NCBI GenBank assembly: GCA_030836665.1
Contig: JAUPLX010000143.1
Span: 1 to 9,357 of the forward strand
Length of the DNA: 9,357 nucleotides
Reading direction: 5' to 3'
Source of the DNA: Patescibacteria group bacterium
GTDB taxonomy: Bacteria; Patescibacteriota; Gracilibacteria; BD1-5; UBA2023
The notes under the pieces: generated by a model
The model's database searches: none
Told to the model about the DNA's origin: nothing
What the model saw: the letters and a program-made list of their open reading frames with translations, nothing else
Shown: positions 1 to 6,849 of the stretch, in pieces
Numbering within the stretch: position 1 is the stretch's first letter
How the letters are laid out: every line of letters begins with the position of its first letter
Position numbers and translations under genes: made by a program

Positions 1-1
1 C

Positions 2-154
2 GTCGCGTCCGGAGAAGAACTCGCGGGACTTACGAGTGCCGAACGGCGGAATTTCGCCGAAAAACTCGCGCCGTTCGTCAATGGCGTATTCAAAGCCCGA
101 TACGTCGAAATCGTACGCAAAGGCATCGGACCGCTCGCTTCGGGCGACCGGTAA
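2..154 (+). CDS. C-terminal fragment of an unrecognised protein (5' end outside window)
   Basis: The reading frame starting at base 2 is open from the window edge to a TAA at 152-154 and gives 50 residues ending in PLASGDR. I do not recognise the family. The segment is charged and looks helical, with no membrane segment or metal motif visible. Its codon use (GAA, TTC, GTC, GCG, GGA) matches the other genes here. A hairpin with a T-run starts 13 bases after the stop, as expected for the 3' end of a plus-strand transcript. The complementary strand is also open over most of this stretch, but that is common in this genome because GAA/TTC and TCG/CGA codons mirror each other. The function cannot be assigned from this fragment. 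Confidence 0.6.
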   Translation, partial: VASGEELAGLTSAERRNFAEKLAPFVNGVFKARYVEIVRKGIGPLASGDR

Positions 155-159
155 ACCGC

Positions 160-345
160 CTACAGACCGCCGAGAAGTCCGTCGAATTCCTCGGCGGCTT
201 TTTTCTTTTCTTCTTCTTCCTTGGCGCGCAACTCTTTGGAAAGTTCATCGGCATGGGCGAACTTTTCGGCCATGCGGCGCATGGCCGCCTTGGTTATCGG
301 CTTGGCACGTCCGTGCGAGGCGGGAGTGAAATCGGAAAAACCCAT
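160..345 (-). CDS. Small charged hypothetical protein (61 aa)
   Basis: ATG at 343-345, TAG at 160-162. The N-terminal third is basic with a few hydrophobic residues; the middle is helical and highly charged (AKEEEEKKKAAEEF); the end is Gly/Leu-rich (FDGLLGGL). There is no signal peptide, membrane segment or cysteine, so a small cytoplasmic helical protein is likely. It lies 41 bases downstream of the sugar transferase on the same strand and may be co-transcribed with it. No Shine-Dalgarno sequence precedes the ATG. I do not recognise the family. Support is moderate: codon use fits the neighbours and the stop is TAG. Against it, the ORF is short and its 3' end doubles as a terminator for the opposite strand. 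Confidence 0.55.
   Translation of the reverse strand: MGFSDFTPASHGRAKPITKAAMRRMAEKFAHADELSKELRAKEEEEKKKAAEEFDGLLGGL
167..207 (+). terminator. Rho-independent terminator nested in the 3' end of the convergent ORF
   Basis: CCGCCGAG at 167-174 pairs perfectly with CTCGGCGG at 190-197 (8 bp, 15-base loop), followed by C and then TTTTTTCTTTT. It lies just after the TAA at 152-154, so it should end the upstream plus-strand transcript. The same bases encode the last residues (EEFDGLLGGL) of the minus-strand 61-aa ORF. Confidence 0.75.
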
Positions 346-386
346 GCGATTCGAAAAATTACGGAAAGCGGCGATCGAAAATCCCC

Positions 387-1793
387 CTATTTCGAAACGA
401 CGACGGCGACGGTCTTGAACAGTATCTTCAGATCGAGCGCGAGACTCCAGTTTTCGATATAGAAAACGTCGAACCTCACCTCGTCTTCGAAGCTGTTCCG
501 GTGCCGTCCGTTAACCTGCGCCATGCCGGTGATTCCGGGCTTGAGGGTGAGGACGCGTTTTTGGGATTCTTCGTATTGCCGGACTTCTTCCGGAAGGTGC
601 GGGCGCGGACCGACGAGGCTCATGTCGCCCAAAAGCACGTTGAAAAGCTGGGGAAGTTCGTCGATGTCGAACCGGCGGAGCAACTTGCCGATGCGGGTGA
701 TGCGCGGATCGTTCTCGATCTTGAAAAGCGGTCCGTCGACGCGCTCGTTTTTCTTCAGCAGTTTGGTCTTGAGCTTTTCCGCATCGGGACGCATGGACCG
801 AAATTTGAACATGGCGAACGTCCGTCCGAGACGCCCTACCCGGACGCTCCGGTATACGGGGGCGTGGAAATCCGATACCCAAACGAGGAACGCTACCGAT
901 ACGAGAACCGGCGAAAGGACGGCGATGAGGACGAGGGAAGCGGAGATGTCGAAAGCGCGTTTGAGGATCCTTCCCCAAGGTCAGAGCCCGATACTGACGA
1001 CTTCGACGAGTGGAACGCCCGATAGGAACGTCACTTCGGTTTTTCGGGATTCCGAAAGGAGGAATCGGTCGGCGTAGCGGTACGCGATGCCGTACGTGCG
1101 GGCAACGTCGAATATCTCTTCCAAATCGGCCTTCGAAAAGTCGGAATCGAGCGAGACGATTTCTTCGAACTCGCGGTTCCGGCAGGCTTCGATGACCTTG
1201 GCCTTGTTTCCGAAATACGAAATTTCGGTCGGTTTGGAATTGGCGAATCCCACGATGCGGTATCCGGGGTTTTCCCGTATTTCCGAAAGCACTTCCGTTT
1301 GGTCGCCACCCGAAAGCACGAGAATCTTACGTGCCGGAAAACAGCCTCCGCGCAGGAGTGCCGAGCGGATGCTCGAAAAAGCGAAACGAACGGACGAAAC
1401 GCCCAAAACCGAAAGCGCGAGCGCGAAGAAGATGATGAGACGGGGGATTTCCACGGGAGTGAGGTATCCCGTTCCGAGATACGCGAGCTCCAAGTAGTAG
1501 AGGAACCACGAAAACGAAATCGATACGGTTTTCAAAAATCCCTCGATACCCCATTCGTCGTCGTAGGATATCCGGTACGCGCCTCGGAGAAACGAAATCA
1601 GCACGTACATCGCGGCTCCGGACGCCGCGAAAAAAAACAGCTGGGATTCGGTAATCCGCTGGATCGGGAGCTGGACGCCCGGGATGAGGTCGGTGACGAG
1701 ACGTATCTGGCGTCCGGCGTAAAACGCGCCGAAGACGACCGCCGCCTCGACGGGAACGCGGCAAAGCCGGAATATGAGTTCGTGTCTACGCAT
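387..1793 (-). CDS. Polyprenyl-phosphate sugar-1-phosphate transferase (WcaJ/long-PGT type), read through an in-frame TGA
   Basis: This membrane enzyme class moves a sugar-1-phosphate from a nucleotide sugar to undecaprenyl phosphate, starting a surface polysaccharide or glycan. Taking TGA as sense, the product is 468 aa. Residues about 8-135 hold several hydrophobic segments. A Rossmann-like CoA-binding-type region follows (about 155-245, starting KILVLSGG). The catalytic half begins at KRAFDI (278-283), with the FKFRSM motif (329-334), DPRITRIGKLLRRF, the Asp378-Glu379 catalytic dyad in DELPQ, SLVGPRP (392-398) and LKPGITGMAQVNGR. The TGA at 981-983 is codon 271, between VVSIGL and PWGRILKRAF, exactly in the linker before the catalytic domain and with no frame change. 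Under the standard code the gene would split into an inactive N-terminal half and a catalytic half with no good start. The start at 1793 (MRRHELIFRL) is chosen because the protein begins with its first membrane segment there. ATG 1805 is possible; the ATG at 1892 would overlap the divergent gene. Stop is TAG. Confidence 0.88.
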
Positions 1794-1837
1794 GCCGCGA
1801 AGCATAACGATTTCGCGGACGTATGCAACGGTTCGTG

Positions 1838-1866
1838 TTGAACGAAACGAAGATTCCGTGTAAACT
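1838..1866 (+). promoter_or_regulatory. Sigma70-type promoter for the LemA-like gene
   Basis: TTGAAC at 1838-1843, a 17-base spacer, then TAAACT at 1861-1866. Transcription would start near 1873, about 18 bases before the ATG at 1891. This also rules out the upstream GTG at 1867 as the start codon, because it would sit at the -10 element. Confidence 0.55.
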
Positions 1867-1890
1867 GTGAAAAACTTCACCCGAAGCACC

Positions 1891-2427
1891 ATGCCCTACG
1901 AAATTCCGACCTCCGTCCTGCTCCTCGTCCTGTTCGCCCCTTTCATTATCGCCACGGTAATCCGCGCGGTCGCCCTCGCGCGGCTCCGGAGCCGTATCGA
2001 AAAGAGTTCGAAGGCCCTTTTGGACGTGTTTTTCCATAAGGTCGACAAGATTCCCGTCATCGTCGAAACCATCCGCCGTCACGCGCCGAAAGACGAAATC
2101 TACGCCGAACTCGTGAAACTCCACCGTTCCGCCATCGTCACGAACGTCGATTCGGTATACGACATTTTGGAAAACGACGCGAGGATTTCTTCGAAATTCC
2201 GCTTTCTCATGAGCCTCTCCGTCCGCATCCGCGGAATCTCGCACGATGGAAATTTCCTCTATGCGCGAAGCATTTGGATGCACTACGAAGGCGTCGCGAA
2301 AAACGAATTCGACATGATGAACGAAGACATCCGCAAATACGAAAACCTCCGCAAAAGCCGCGCGTTGACGCTTTTTTGAATCTTCATCCCGGCGAAGGAA
2401 ATCCTTCCGATGAAACGCCCTTCCTAA
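1891..2427 (+). CDS. Single-pass membrane protein, LemA-like
   Basis: ATG at 1891, chosen because the promoter overlaps the earlier GTG. Residues about 8-30 form one hydrophobic segment (VLLLVLFAPFIIATVI). A long helical, charged part follows, with KVDKIPVIVETIRRH (50-64) early on and FLYARSIWM (122-130) and NEDIRKYENLRK (144-155) near the end. This order (membrane anchor, a VDxIPxxVET-like helix, then a terminal helix rich in Asn/Tyr/Arg) resembles LemA-family proteins, whose role is unknown. I rate the family at about even odds. A TGA at 2377-2379 follows 162 residues. If it is glycine, as elsewhere in the window, the product runs 16 further residues to TAA at 2425-2427 (178 aa), overlapping the cysS stop codon by 3 bases. 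If it is a stop, the gene ends at 2379; the short extension has no recognisable motif to decide this. Confidence 0.72.
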
Positions 2428-3878
2428 ACGGGCTCGAGGAACGATCCGTCCTTCGTATCGACGATGCGGTAGCCTTTGGCGAGGATTTCGTCGCGGAGGG
2501 CGTCCGCGGTAGCGAAATCCTTGGAGGCTTTGGCGACGTTGCGGTCTTCGAGCATCATGTCGAGTTCCGGATCTACGGCGACCGCTTCGAGGAGCGCGAA
2601 ATCGAAGAGCGCGAGGACGGAATCGAACGAACGGAACATCTCGATGACGGATTCCTTTTCGGGAAGGGTCATTTTCTTCGAGTCGATCGACGCGTTGACG
2701 AACGTCTGGAACGCGAATACGACCGCGAGGGCTTCGGCGGTGGAGAAATCGTTTTCGAGGGCTTCGACGTACGCCTGGACGTACCCCTGGAGTTCGTTTC
2801 GGAAATCGCGGTTCACTTTGCCTTCCTTCGCGTCGTAGCGCGAAAGGCGGCGGAAGGTTTCGTCGAAACCGGAAACGGTGCGCATCGATGCGTCGAGACG
2901 GTCGAACGTGAAATTGAAATTCTCCCGGTACTGGGTCTGTAGGGCCATGAGGCGGAATCCTCGGCATACCAGTTCTTCCTTGTCGGCACCGATTTTTTCC
3001 ACTACGTCCCGGAGAGTGTAAAAATTTCCCGCGGATTTCGCCATCTTCTTATTGTCCACGAGAAGGTGTCCGCCGTGCATCCAATATTTGGCGAAAGGCT
3101 TGCCGGTGCAGGCTTCGGTTTGGGCGACCTCGTTCTGGTGGTGCGGAAAAAGGTTGTCGATGGCACCCATGTGGATGTCGATCTGCGGGCCGTGGTGTTT
3201 CATATTGCAGGCGCTGCATTCGATATGCCACCCCGGACGCCCCGGAAGTTCGGTTTCCTTTCCTTCGACGGTAAGCTTGGCAACCCATCGGTTCTCGCCG
3301 TCGGCGGCTTCGTCGTAGGCTTTCCAGAGAGCGAAATCGGCGACGGAATCCTTTTCGTATTCGTCGTTGTCGATGCGGACGCTCGATTTCATGCCCGACA
3401 TGTCGAGATGCGCGAGTTCGCCGTACTTTTTGAATTTGGAAATCGAATAGTAAACGCTGCCGTCATCGGAGACGTAGGCGTATCCGCGGTCGATGAGCTT
3501 TTGGATCATGGCGACCATATCGTCCACGAGCGTCGAAATCGGAACGATCTTGTCCGCCGGGACGATTCGGAGCCTTCGGATGTCTTCGAGGAATATCTCG
3601 GTATATTTTTCCGTGAGTTCCTTGAGGGCGACGTTCTGTTTCAAAGAATCGCGGATGGTCTTGTCGTCGATGTCGGTCACGTTCATGACGGTGTCTACGC
3701 GCCATCCGAGATACCGGAGCGTGCGCACGACGAAATCTTCGAACAGGTACGTCCGGAGATTGCCGATATGGGCGTAGTTGTACGGGGTCGGGCCGCAGTA
3801 ATAGACCTTTACGTTTTCCTGCCGGAGGGGGCGGAAATTTTCGAGTTCGCGGGTAAGGGTGTTGTGGAGGCGGAGCAT
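2424..3878 (-). CDS. cysS: Cysteinyl-tRNA synthetase
   Basis: Class I aminoacyl-tRNA synthetase that charges tRNA-Cys with cysteine using ATP; cytoplasmic and essential. The 484-aa product is near the usual family length. The Rossmann catalytic domain has the HIGH-type motif HIGN at 37-40 (in YNYAHIGNLRTYL) and the KMSKS-type loop KMAKS at 278-282, with Ala for Ser in third position. By family alignment the zinc ligands are Cys28, Cys221 (HIECSAC), and His246 and Glu250 in the PHHQNE stretch. The later part has the DALR-like helical region and ends in TKDGSFLEPV with TAG. The ATG at 3878 gives a start a few residues before the conserved LHNTLT, as is normal; no Shine-Dalgarno sequence is visible. 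The gene converges with the LemA-like gene, and a promoter is likely in the 135-base gap upstream. Confidence 0.97.
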   Translation of the reverse strand: MLRLHNTLTRELENFRPLRQENVKVYYCGPTPYNYAHIGNLRTYLFEDFVVRTLRYLGWRVDTVMNVTDIDDKTIRDSLKQNVALKELTEKYTEIFLEDIRRLRIVPADKIVPISTLVDDMVAMIQKLIDRGYAYVSDDGSVYYSISKFKKYGELAHLDMSGMKSSVRIDNDEYEKDSVADFALWKAYDEAADGENRWVAKLTVEGKETELPGRPGWHIECSACNMKHHGPQIDIHMGAIDNLFPHHQNEVAQTEACTGKPFAKYWMHGGHLLVDNKKMAKSAGNFYTLRDVVEKIGADKEELVCRGFRLMALQTQYRENFNFTFDRLDASMRTVSGFDETFRRLSRYDAKEGKVNRDFRNELQGYVQAYVEALENDFSTAEALAVVFAFQTFVNASIDSKKMTLPEKESVIEMFRSFDSVLALFDFALLEAVAVDPELDMMLEDRNVAKASKDFATADALRDEILAKGYRIVDTKDGSFLEPV

Positions 3879-3888
3879 GCGTTTCTTA

Positions 3889-3914
3889 AATATCCAATAA
3901 CGAAACCGGATATT
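3889..3914. repeat. Inverted repeat in the cysS leader
   Basis: AATATCC at 3889-3895 and GGATATT at 3908-3914 form a perfect 7-bp inverted repeat with a 12-base spacer, 11 bases upstream of the cysS start codon. One arm overlaps the proposed -10 element. It could be an operator or a leader hairpin, or chance in AT-rich DNA. Confidence 0.35.
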
Positions 3915-3937
3915 ACTACCGAATTCCGTACTCGCAA
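3910..3937 (-). promoter_or_regulatory. Possible sigma70-type promoter for cysS
   Basis: On the minus strand TTGCGA (3932-3937), a 16-base spacer and TAATAT (3910-3915) precede cysS, leaving a leader of about 25 bases. The -10 matches only four consensus positions, so this is tentative. The stretch is distinctly AT-richer than the coding DNA around it. Confidence 0.3.
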
Positions 3938-4013
3938 ATGAAATGAGAATTCGAAGGGACGAAGAGGACGAAAGATGAATCGTGAAGCGAGAGAGGCTAC
4001 TCTGGGGTACGGG

Positions 4014-6704
4014 TTAGTTCTTGATACAGACGACCGAGAAACCGTGTGTATTATAGGCAACGTCTGGATCAGCGGTAAGATAATCGGAATCCAGATAACG
4101 GTCCCACGCAGCGGAGGCATCATACTGGGTAGACGACCACCAATACCCGAGTATACCCTGATAATCGAACGAGCCGTCGGAAAGACGGACACCTGGCAAA
4201 CTCGATACGATTCCCGAGAGCTTGTTCCCGAGCCATCCGGTAGCTCAGGCAGTAGTGAGGGCGGTCCACTGCGCGTCGGTCGGGAGCGCCCATCCGGTTC
4301 AGAGCTGGGAACAGAGGGTACTGGTCGCGGCGGTCCAGTCGTAGAGGGCGCCGTAGGTGGTACAGTTCGATTCAAGATTACTGTAGCACCAGCGGTTTCC
4401 GGCGGAAGGCGTATGCTTCATGTTCGTGGAAGTCCAACACTTTCCGTCCGGTCCGAGCTTGGTCGCGTAGGCGTATCCTCCGACAGAGATCGTAGTTCCG
4501 CAGGTGAAGGAGGCGGTCCACTGCGCGTACCAGGTGACGGCGGCGGTGACGACGGTCGCCGTGGTGATCTGGGTTCCTCCGGAGGTCGCGGTGAACCAGC
4601 CGTTGAAGGTATATCCCGTGCGCGTAGGATTGCTTGGAAGGGTTCCGACCTGCGCTCCGTGGTTCACGGACTTGGTCGTCGGGGAATGCCCGGATCCTCC
4701 GTTGCCGTCGAAGGTCACGGCATACGAAGCTATCTGGGCGGAACAGGAAGCCTGGTTGCCTGAATTGACGCCCGAACACGTCCAGTTCCACGGGCCGGTG
4801 CCGGTGACGAGGCTCGCCGTTCCGATCGAACAGAGGTTCGTGGAAGGCGCGGCGGTCAGGGTCGCGCCGTTACTGCTTCCGCAGACGCCGTCGACCTTCT
4901 TCGGGGCCGAGCAGGTGGCGGCGGTTCCCCCGTACGCTCCGGCACAGGTCCAGTCGAAGCCTCCGTCGGAAGCCACCGTATCGACGTCGGCCTTGGTTCC
5001 CTGGGCGCAATGGTCGGCAGTCGGGTAGGAATAGGTGGCGGCGGCATGGGCCGTTCCGCAGGAAGCGTCGACGGTAACTTGACAGACGGAGCCGTCCCAT
5101 CCGTATCCGGAAGCGCATTGGTAGTTACAGGCGGTCGCGCTCGCGGTGGTGGAATAGGCGGTCGCGGAGTCGGCGGGCGACCACGCGCTGCCGTTCCACG
5201 TCTGCTGGTACGAGTCCACCGAGTTCCAGACGGTTCCCGTCGCGGGTTTGGCCGTGCAGGAGAACGTGCGGGCATCGGCCTCGCAGGAAGGGGCGGTCCA
5301 GTTGGCGTTCCACGTATAGTTCGCCTGGCACGAGCCCGAACCGTCCGTCGAAGTCTTCGCGAGGGTTCCGTCGGAGCACGAGTAGGCGAAGGCTGCGGTG
5401 AGTTCGCCGTTCGCGGGGGACGCGCCGAAGGCGGCGGTACCGGAGAACGAGGCCGAAGCGCCGTGGACGAGGGCCGGGACCGAGGAGAGCGCGTAGGTCA
5501 CGCCCAAGTGGACGTCGGAAGCGGAACCGGCACAGTCCGCCTTGCAGGAAGAACCGTCCCAGGAGTAGCCCGAGTTACAAGCGTAGGTGCAGGTTCCGGC
5601 GGTGGCGGAATAGTGCCAGTCGGTACCGAGCGTCTGGTCGTTGGCGTTGGATTCGGTGTGGGCGGTGCCGGAAGGCGCGGTGCCTCCGCACTCGTTCTTC
5701 GCGCAGGCCGGTCCGGCTACCGGGACGTACGTGTCATCGCAGGTCGCGGCTTCCGAGGAGACCGAGAGGGCTCCGAAGGAGCAGTACGCCGTAGCGTCGA
5801 TCCGGCCGTTGGCGGTGGTTTTCGAAACGGGTTTCGATTCGCCGCTTTCCATCGCCGAGACGTTGTATCCGGAGAAGTCGCCGTCCGCGTCGCAGCCCGG
5901 GACGGAGCCTACGGTCGCCCCGTCGATGAGCGCGCCGGTGGATGAAGGGTCGGCGACGTCCTTCACGAGGCCTCCCGGGGAATCCGGCGTGAGGCCGACG
6001 GGGTAGTCGCCGACGACGACGGCGGTTTCCGACGGGAGGAGGGCGGCCACTTGGGCGTAGCTCCGTACGCGGGGCTTCGTCCCGGAAGCGTCGAGCGCGT
6101 CCGCGGCGCCGACGAGGAAGTAGTTCGGGTCGGTGGCGGTTTCCGCGGAAGCGGAAAAGCCGAAAGCCCGCCAGAGGGCGGCGGGCGGGTTTCCGGCGGA
6201 AAGTCCCGGGAAGCGGGAACCCCACGCGACGATTTTGAACTTCTCGCGGTCGAGCCTGAGCTTCGCGTAGTCCGGGTTGCCGGCGGAGTAGTTGGTGCCG
6301 GGGGCGTCCCAGGCGCCTCCCGCGAGCATGACGGGAGAATCCCCGAAGACGACCACCGCCCCGGAGAGGGAGAAGGCCGGGTCGTGGACGACGTAGTAGC
6401 GGGGGGAGTTGCCGGTAGCGGCGGACTCGGAGGCGATGGCCTTGTACACGGTTTCGAGGTTCGCCCTGGCGGCGGCTTCCCTGGCGTCCCGCTGGTACCC
6501 GGAGAGCGCGAGGAAGCCGATCGTGGCGAGCACCGCGAGGATGGCGATGACGACGATGAGCTCGGCGATGGTGAAGGCGGAGAGGCTATGGGGGGTTCCA
6601 TGATGGGCGCGTCCGTCGCGGGAAAGGGCACGGCGAAAGACGCGGAAGAAGATAGAAGAAACCGTTTTGGAGAGATTGGGAGCAGACTTCTTGTTGCGAC
6701 GCAT
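4014..6704 (-). CDS. Giant type IV prepilin-like adhesin with Cys-rich repeats, InlB B-repeat and Fib_succ_major (lectin-like) C-terminus; two in-frame TGA codons
   Basis: 896 aa when TGA is sense. A 43-residue basic leader precedes SAFTIAELIVVIAILAVLA (42-60), a class III prepilin motif with predicted cleavage between Ala43 and Phe44 and Glu at mature position 5. Residues about 60-300 form a pilin-like region. From about 305 to 655 come Cys-rich modules, including two C-x-SGY-x-WDGS-x-C units (376-387, 530-541) and two WTC-x-G...CSA units (585-600, 641-656). Residues about 660-730 are an InlB-type B-repeat (VTFDGNGG ... TGYTFNGWF ... WYAQWT). The end, about 735-896, is a Fibrobacter succinogenes major domain (TGWALPTDAQW, GYWWSSTQYD, GFSVVCIKN). 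TGA codons at 4299-4301 (codon 802) and 4245-4247 (codon 820) interrupt this last domain, yet its conserved motifs continue in frame to TAA at 4014-4016. Glycine fits both places (CSQL-G-TGW, TTA-G-ATGW). The protein is probably a fibre-tip or surface binding protein. It is divergent from a second prepilin operon. Confidence 0.88.
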
Positions 6705-6791
6705 GCTTATCCATGTTAAAAGTATGACGACATCGTACTCTTTCTTTTTTTCTTGAAAAGGGATTTTCTCCGCAATAAAGACATAACCGCA

Positions 6792-6819
6792 TTTACGAAA
6801 ATGTTCCTTGGACTATGAT
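6792..6819 (+). promoter_or_regulatory. Sigma70-type promoter for the Kazal/prepilin operon
   Basis: TTTACG at 6792-6797, a 16-base spacer and TATGAT at 6814-6819 (five of six -10 positions). Transcription would start near 6826, about 24 bases before the ATG at 6850. A weaker alternative -35 (TTGAAA, 6753-6758) has only a poor -10 partner. The opposite-strand promoter for the large prepilin must lie in the same 145-base gap, but I see no convincing one. Confidence 0.5.
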
Positions 6820-6849
6820 GTCATACGAAGGTTCCCTATCAGTCCATTT

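Noticed and set aside
981..983. Frameshift or pseudogene explanation for the split sugar transferase
   Set aside because: The two halves are in the same frame with no missing or extra bases, the catalytic motifs are intact, and a second unrelated gene shows the same TGA behaviour.
1867..1869. GTG start for the LemA-like gene
   Set aside because: It lies directly at the -10 element of a well-spaced promoter, so it would be upstream of the transcript start. The ATG at 1891 is directly before the membrane segment.
2353..2377. AAAAGC...GCTTTTTT just before the TGA of the LemA-like gene as a terminator
   Set aside because: The stem is weak and A/T-based with an 11-base loop, and lies inside the coding region.
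2394..2407. GAAGGA-AA-TCCTTC palindrome between the LemA-like gene and cysS as a terminator
   Set aside because: The stem is only 5-6 bp and no T-run follows on either strand. It also lies in coding sequence if UGA is sense.
1786..2967. 393-residue minus-strand ORF across the LemA-like gene and the end of cysS
   Set aside because: It is Arg/Asp/Phe-rich with no recognisable motif and crosses two supported genes and a promoter. It is a shadow of codon bias.
2274..3941. Long plus-strand ORFs opposite cysS (2274-2942 and 3066-3941)
   Set aside because: Their translations are low-complexity Glu/Val/Phe/Asp/Arg-rich mirrors of cysS codons (GAA/TTC, GAC/GTC). No family is recognisable, and cysS is certain on the other strand.
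4245..4301. UGA read as tryptophan (Mycoplasma-type code)
   Set aside because: TGG is used for every recognisable conserved Trp, including in the same motifs, and Trp fits the contexts CSQL-x-TGW and TTA-x-ATGW less well than Gly. It is not fully excluded without alignments.
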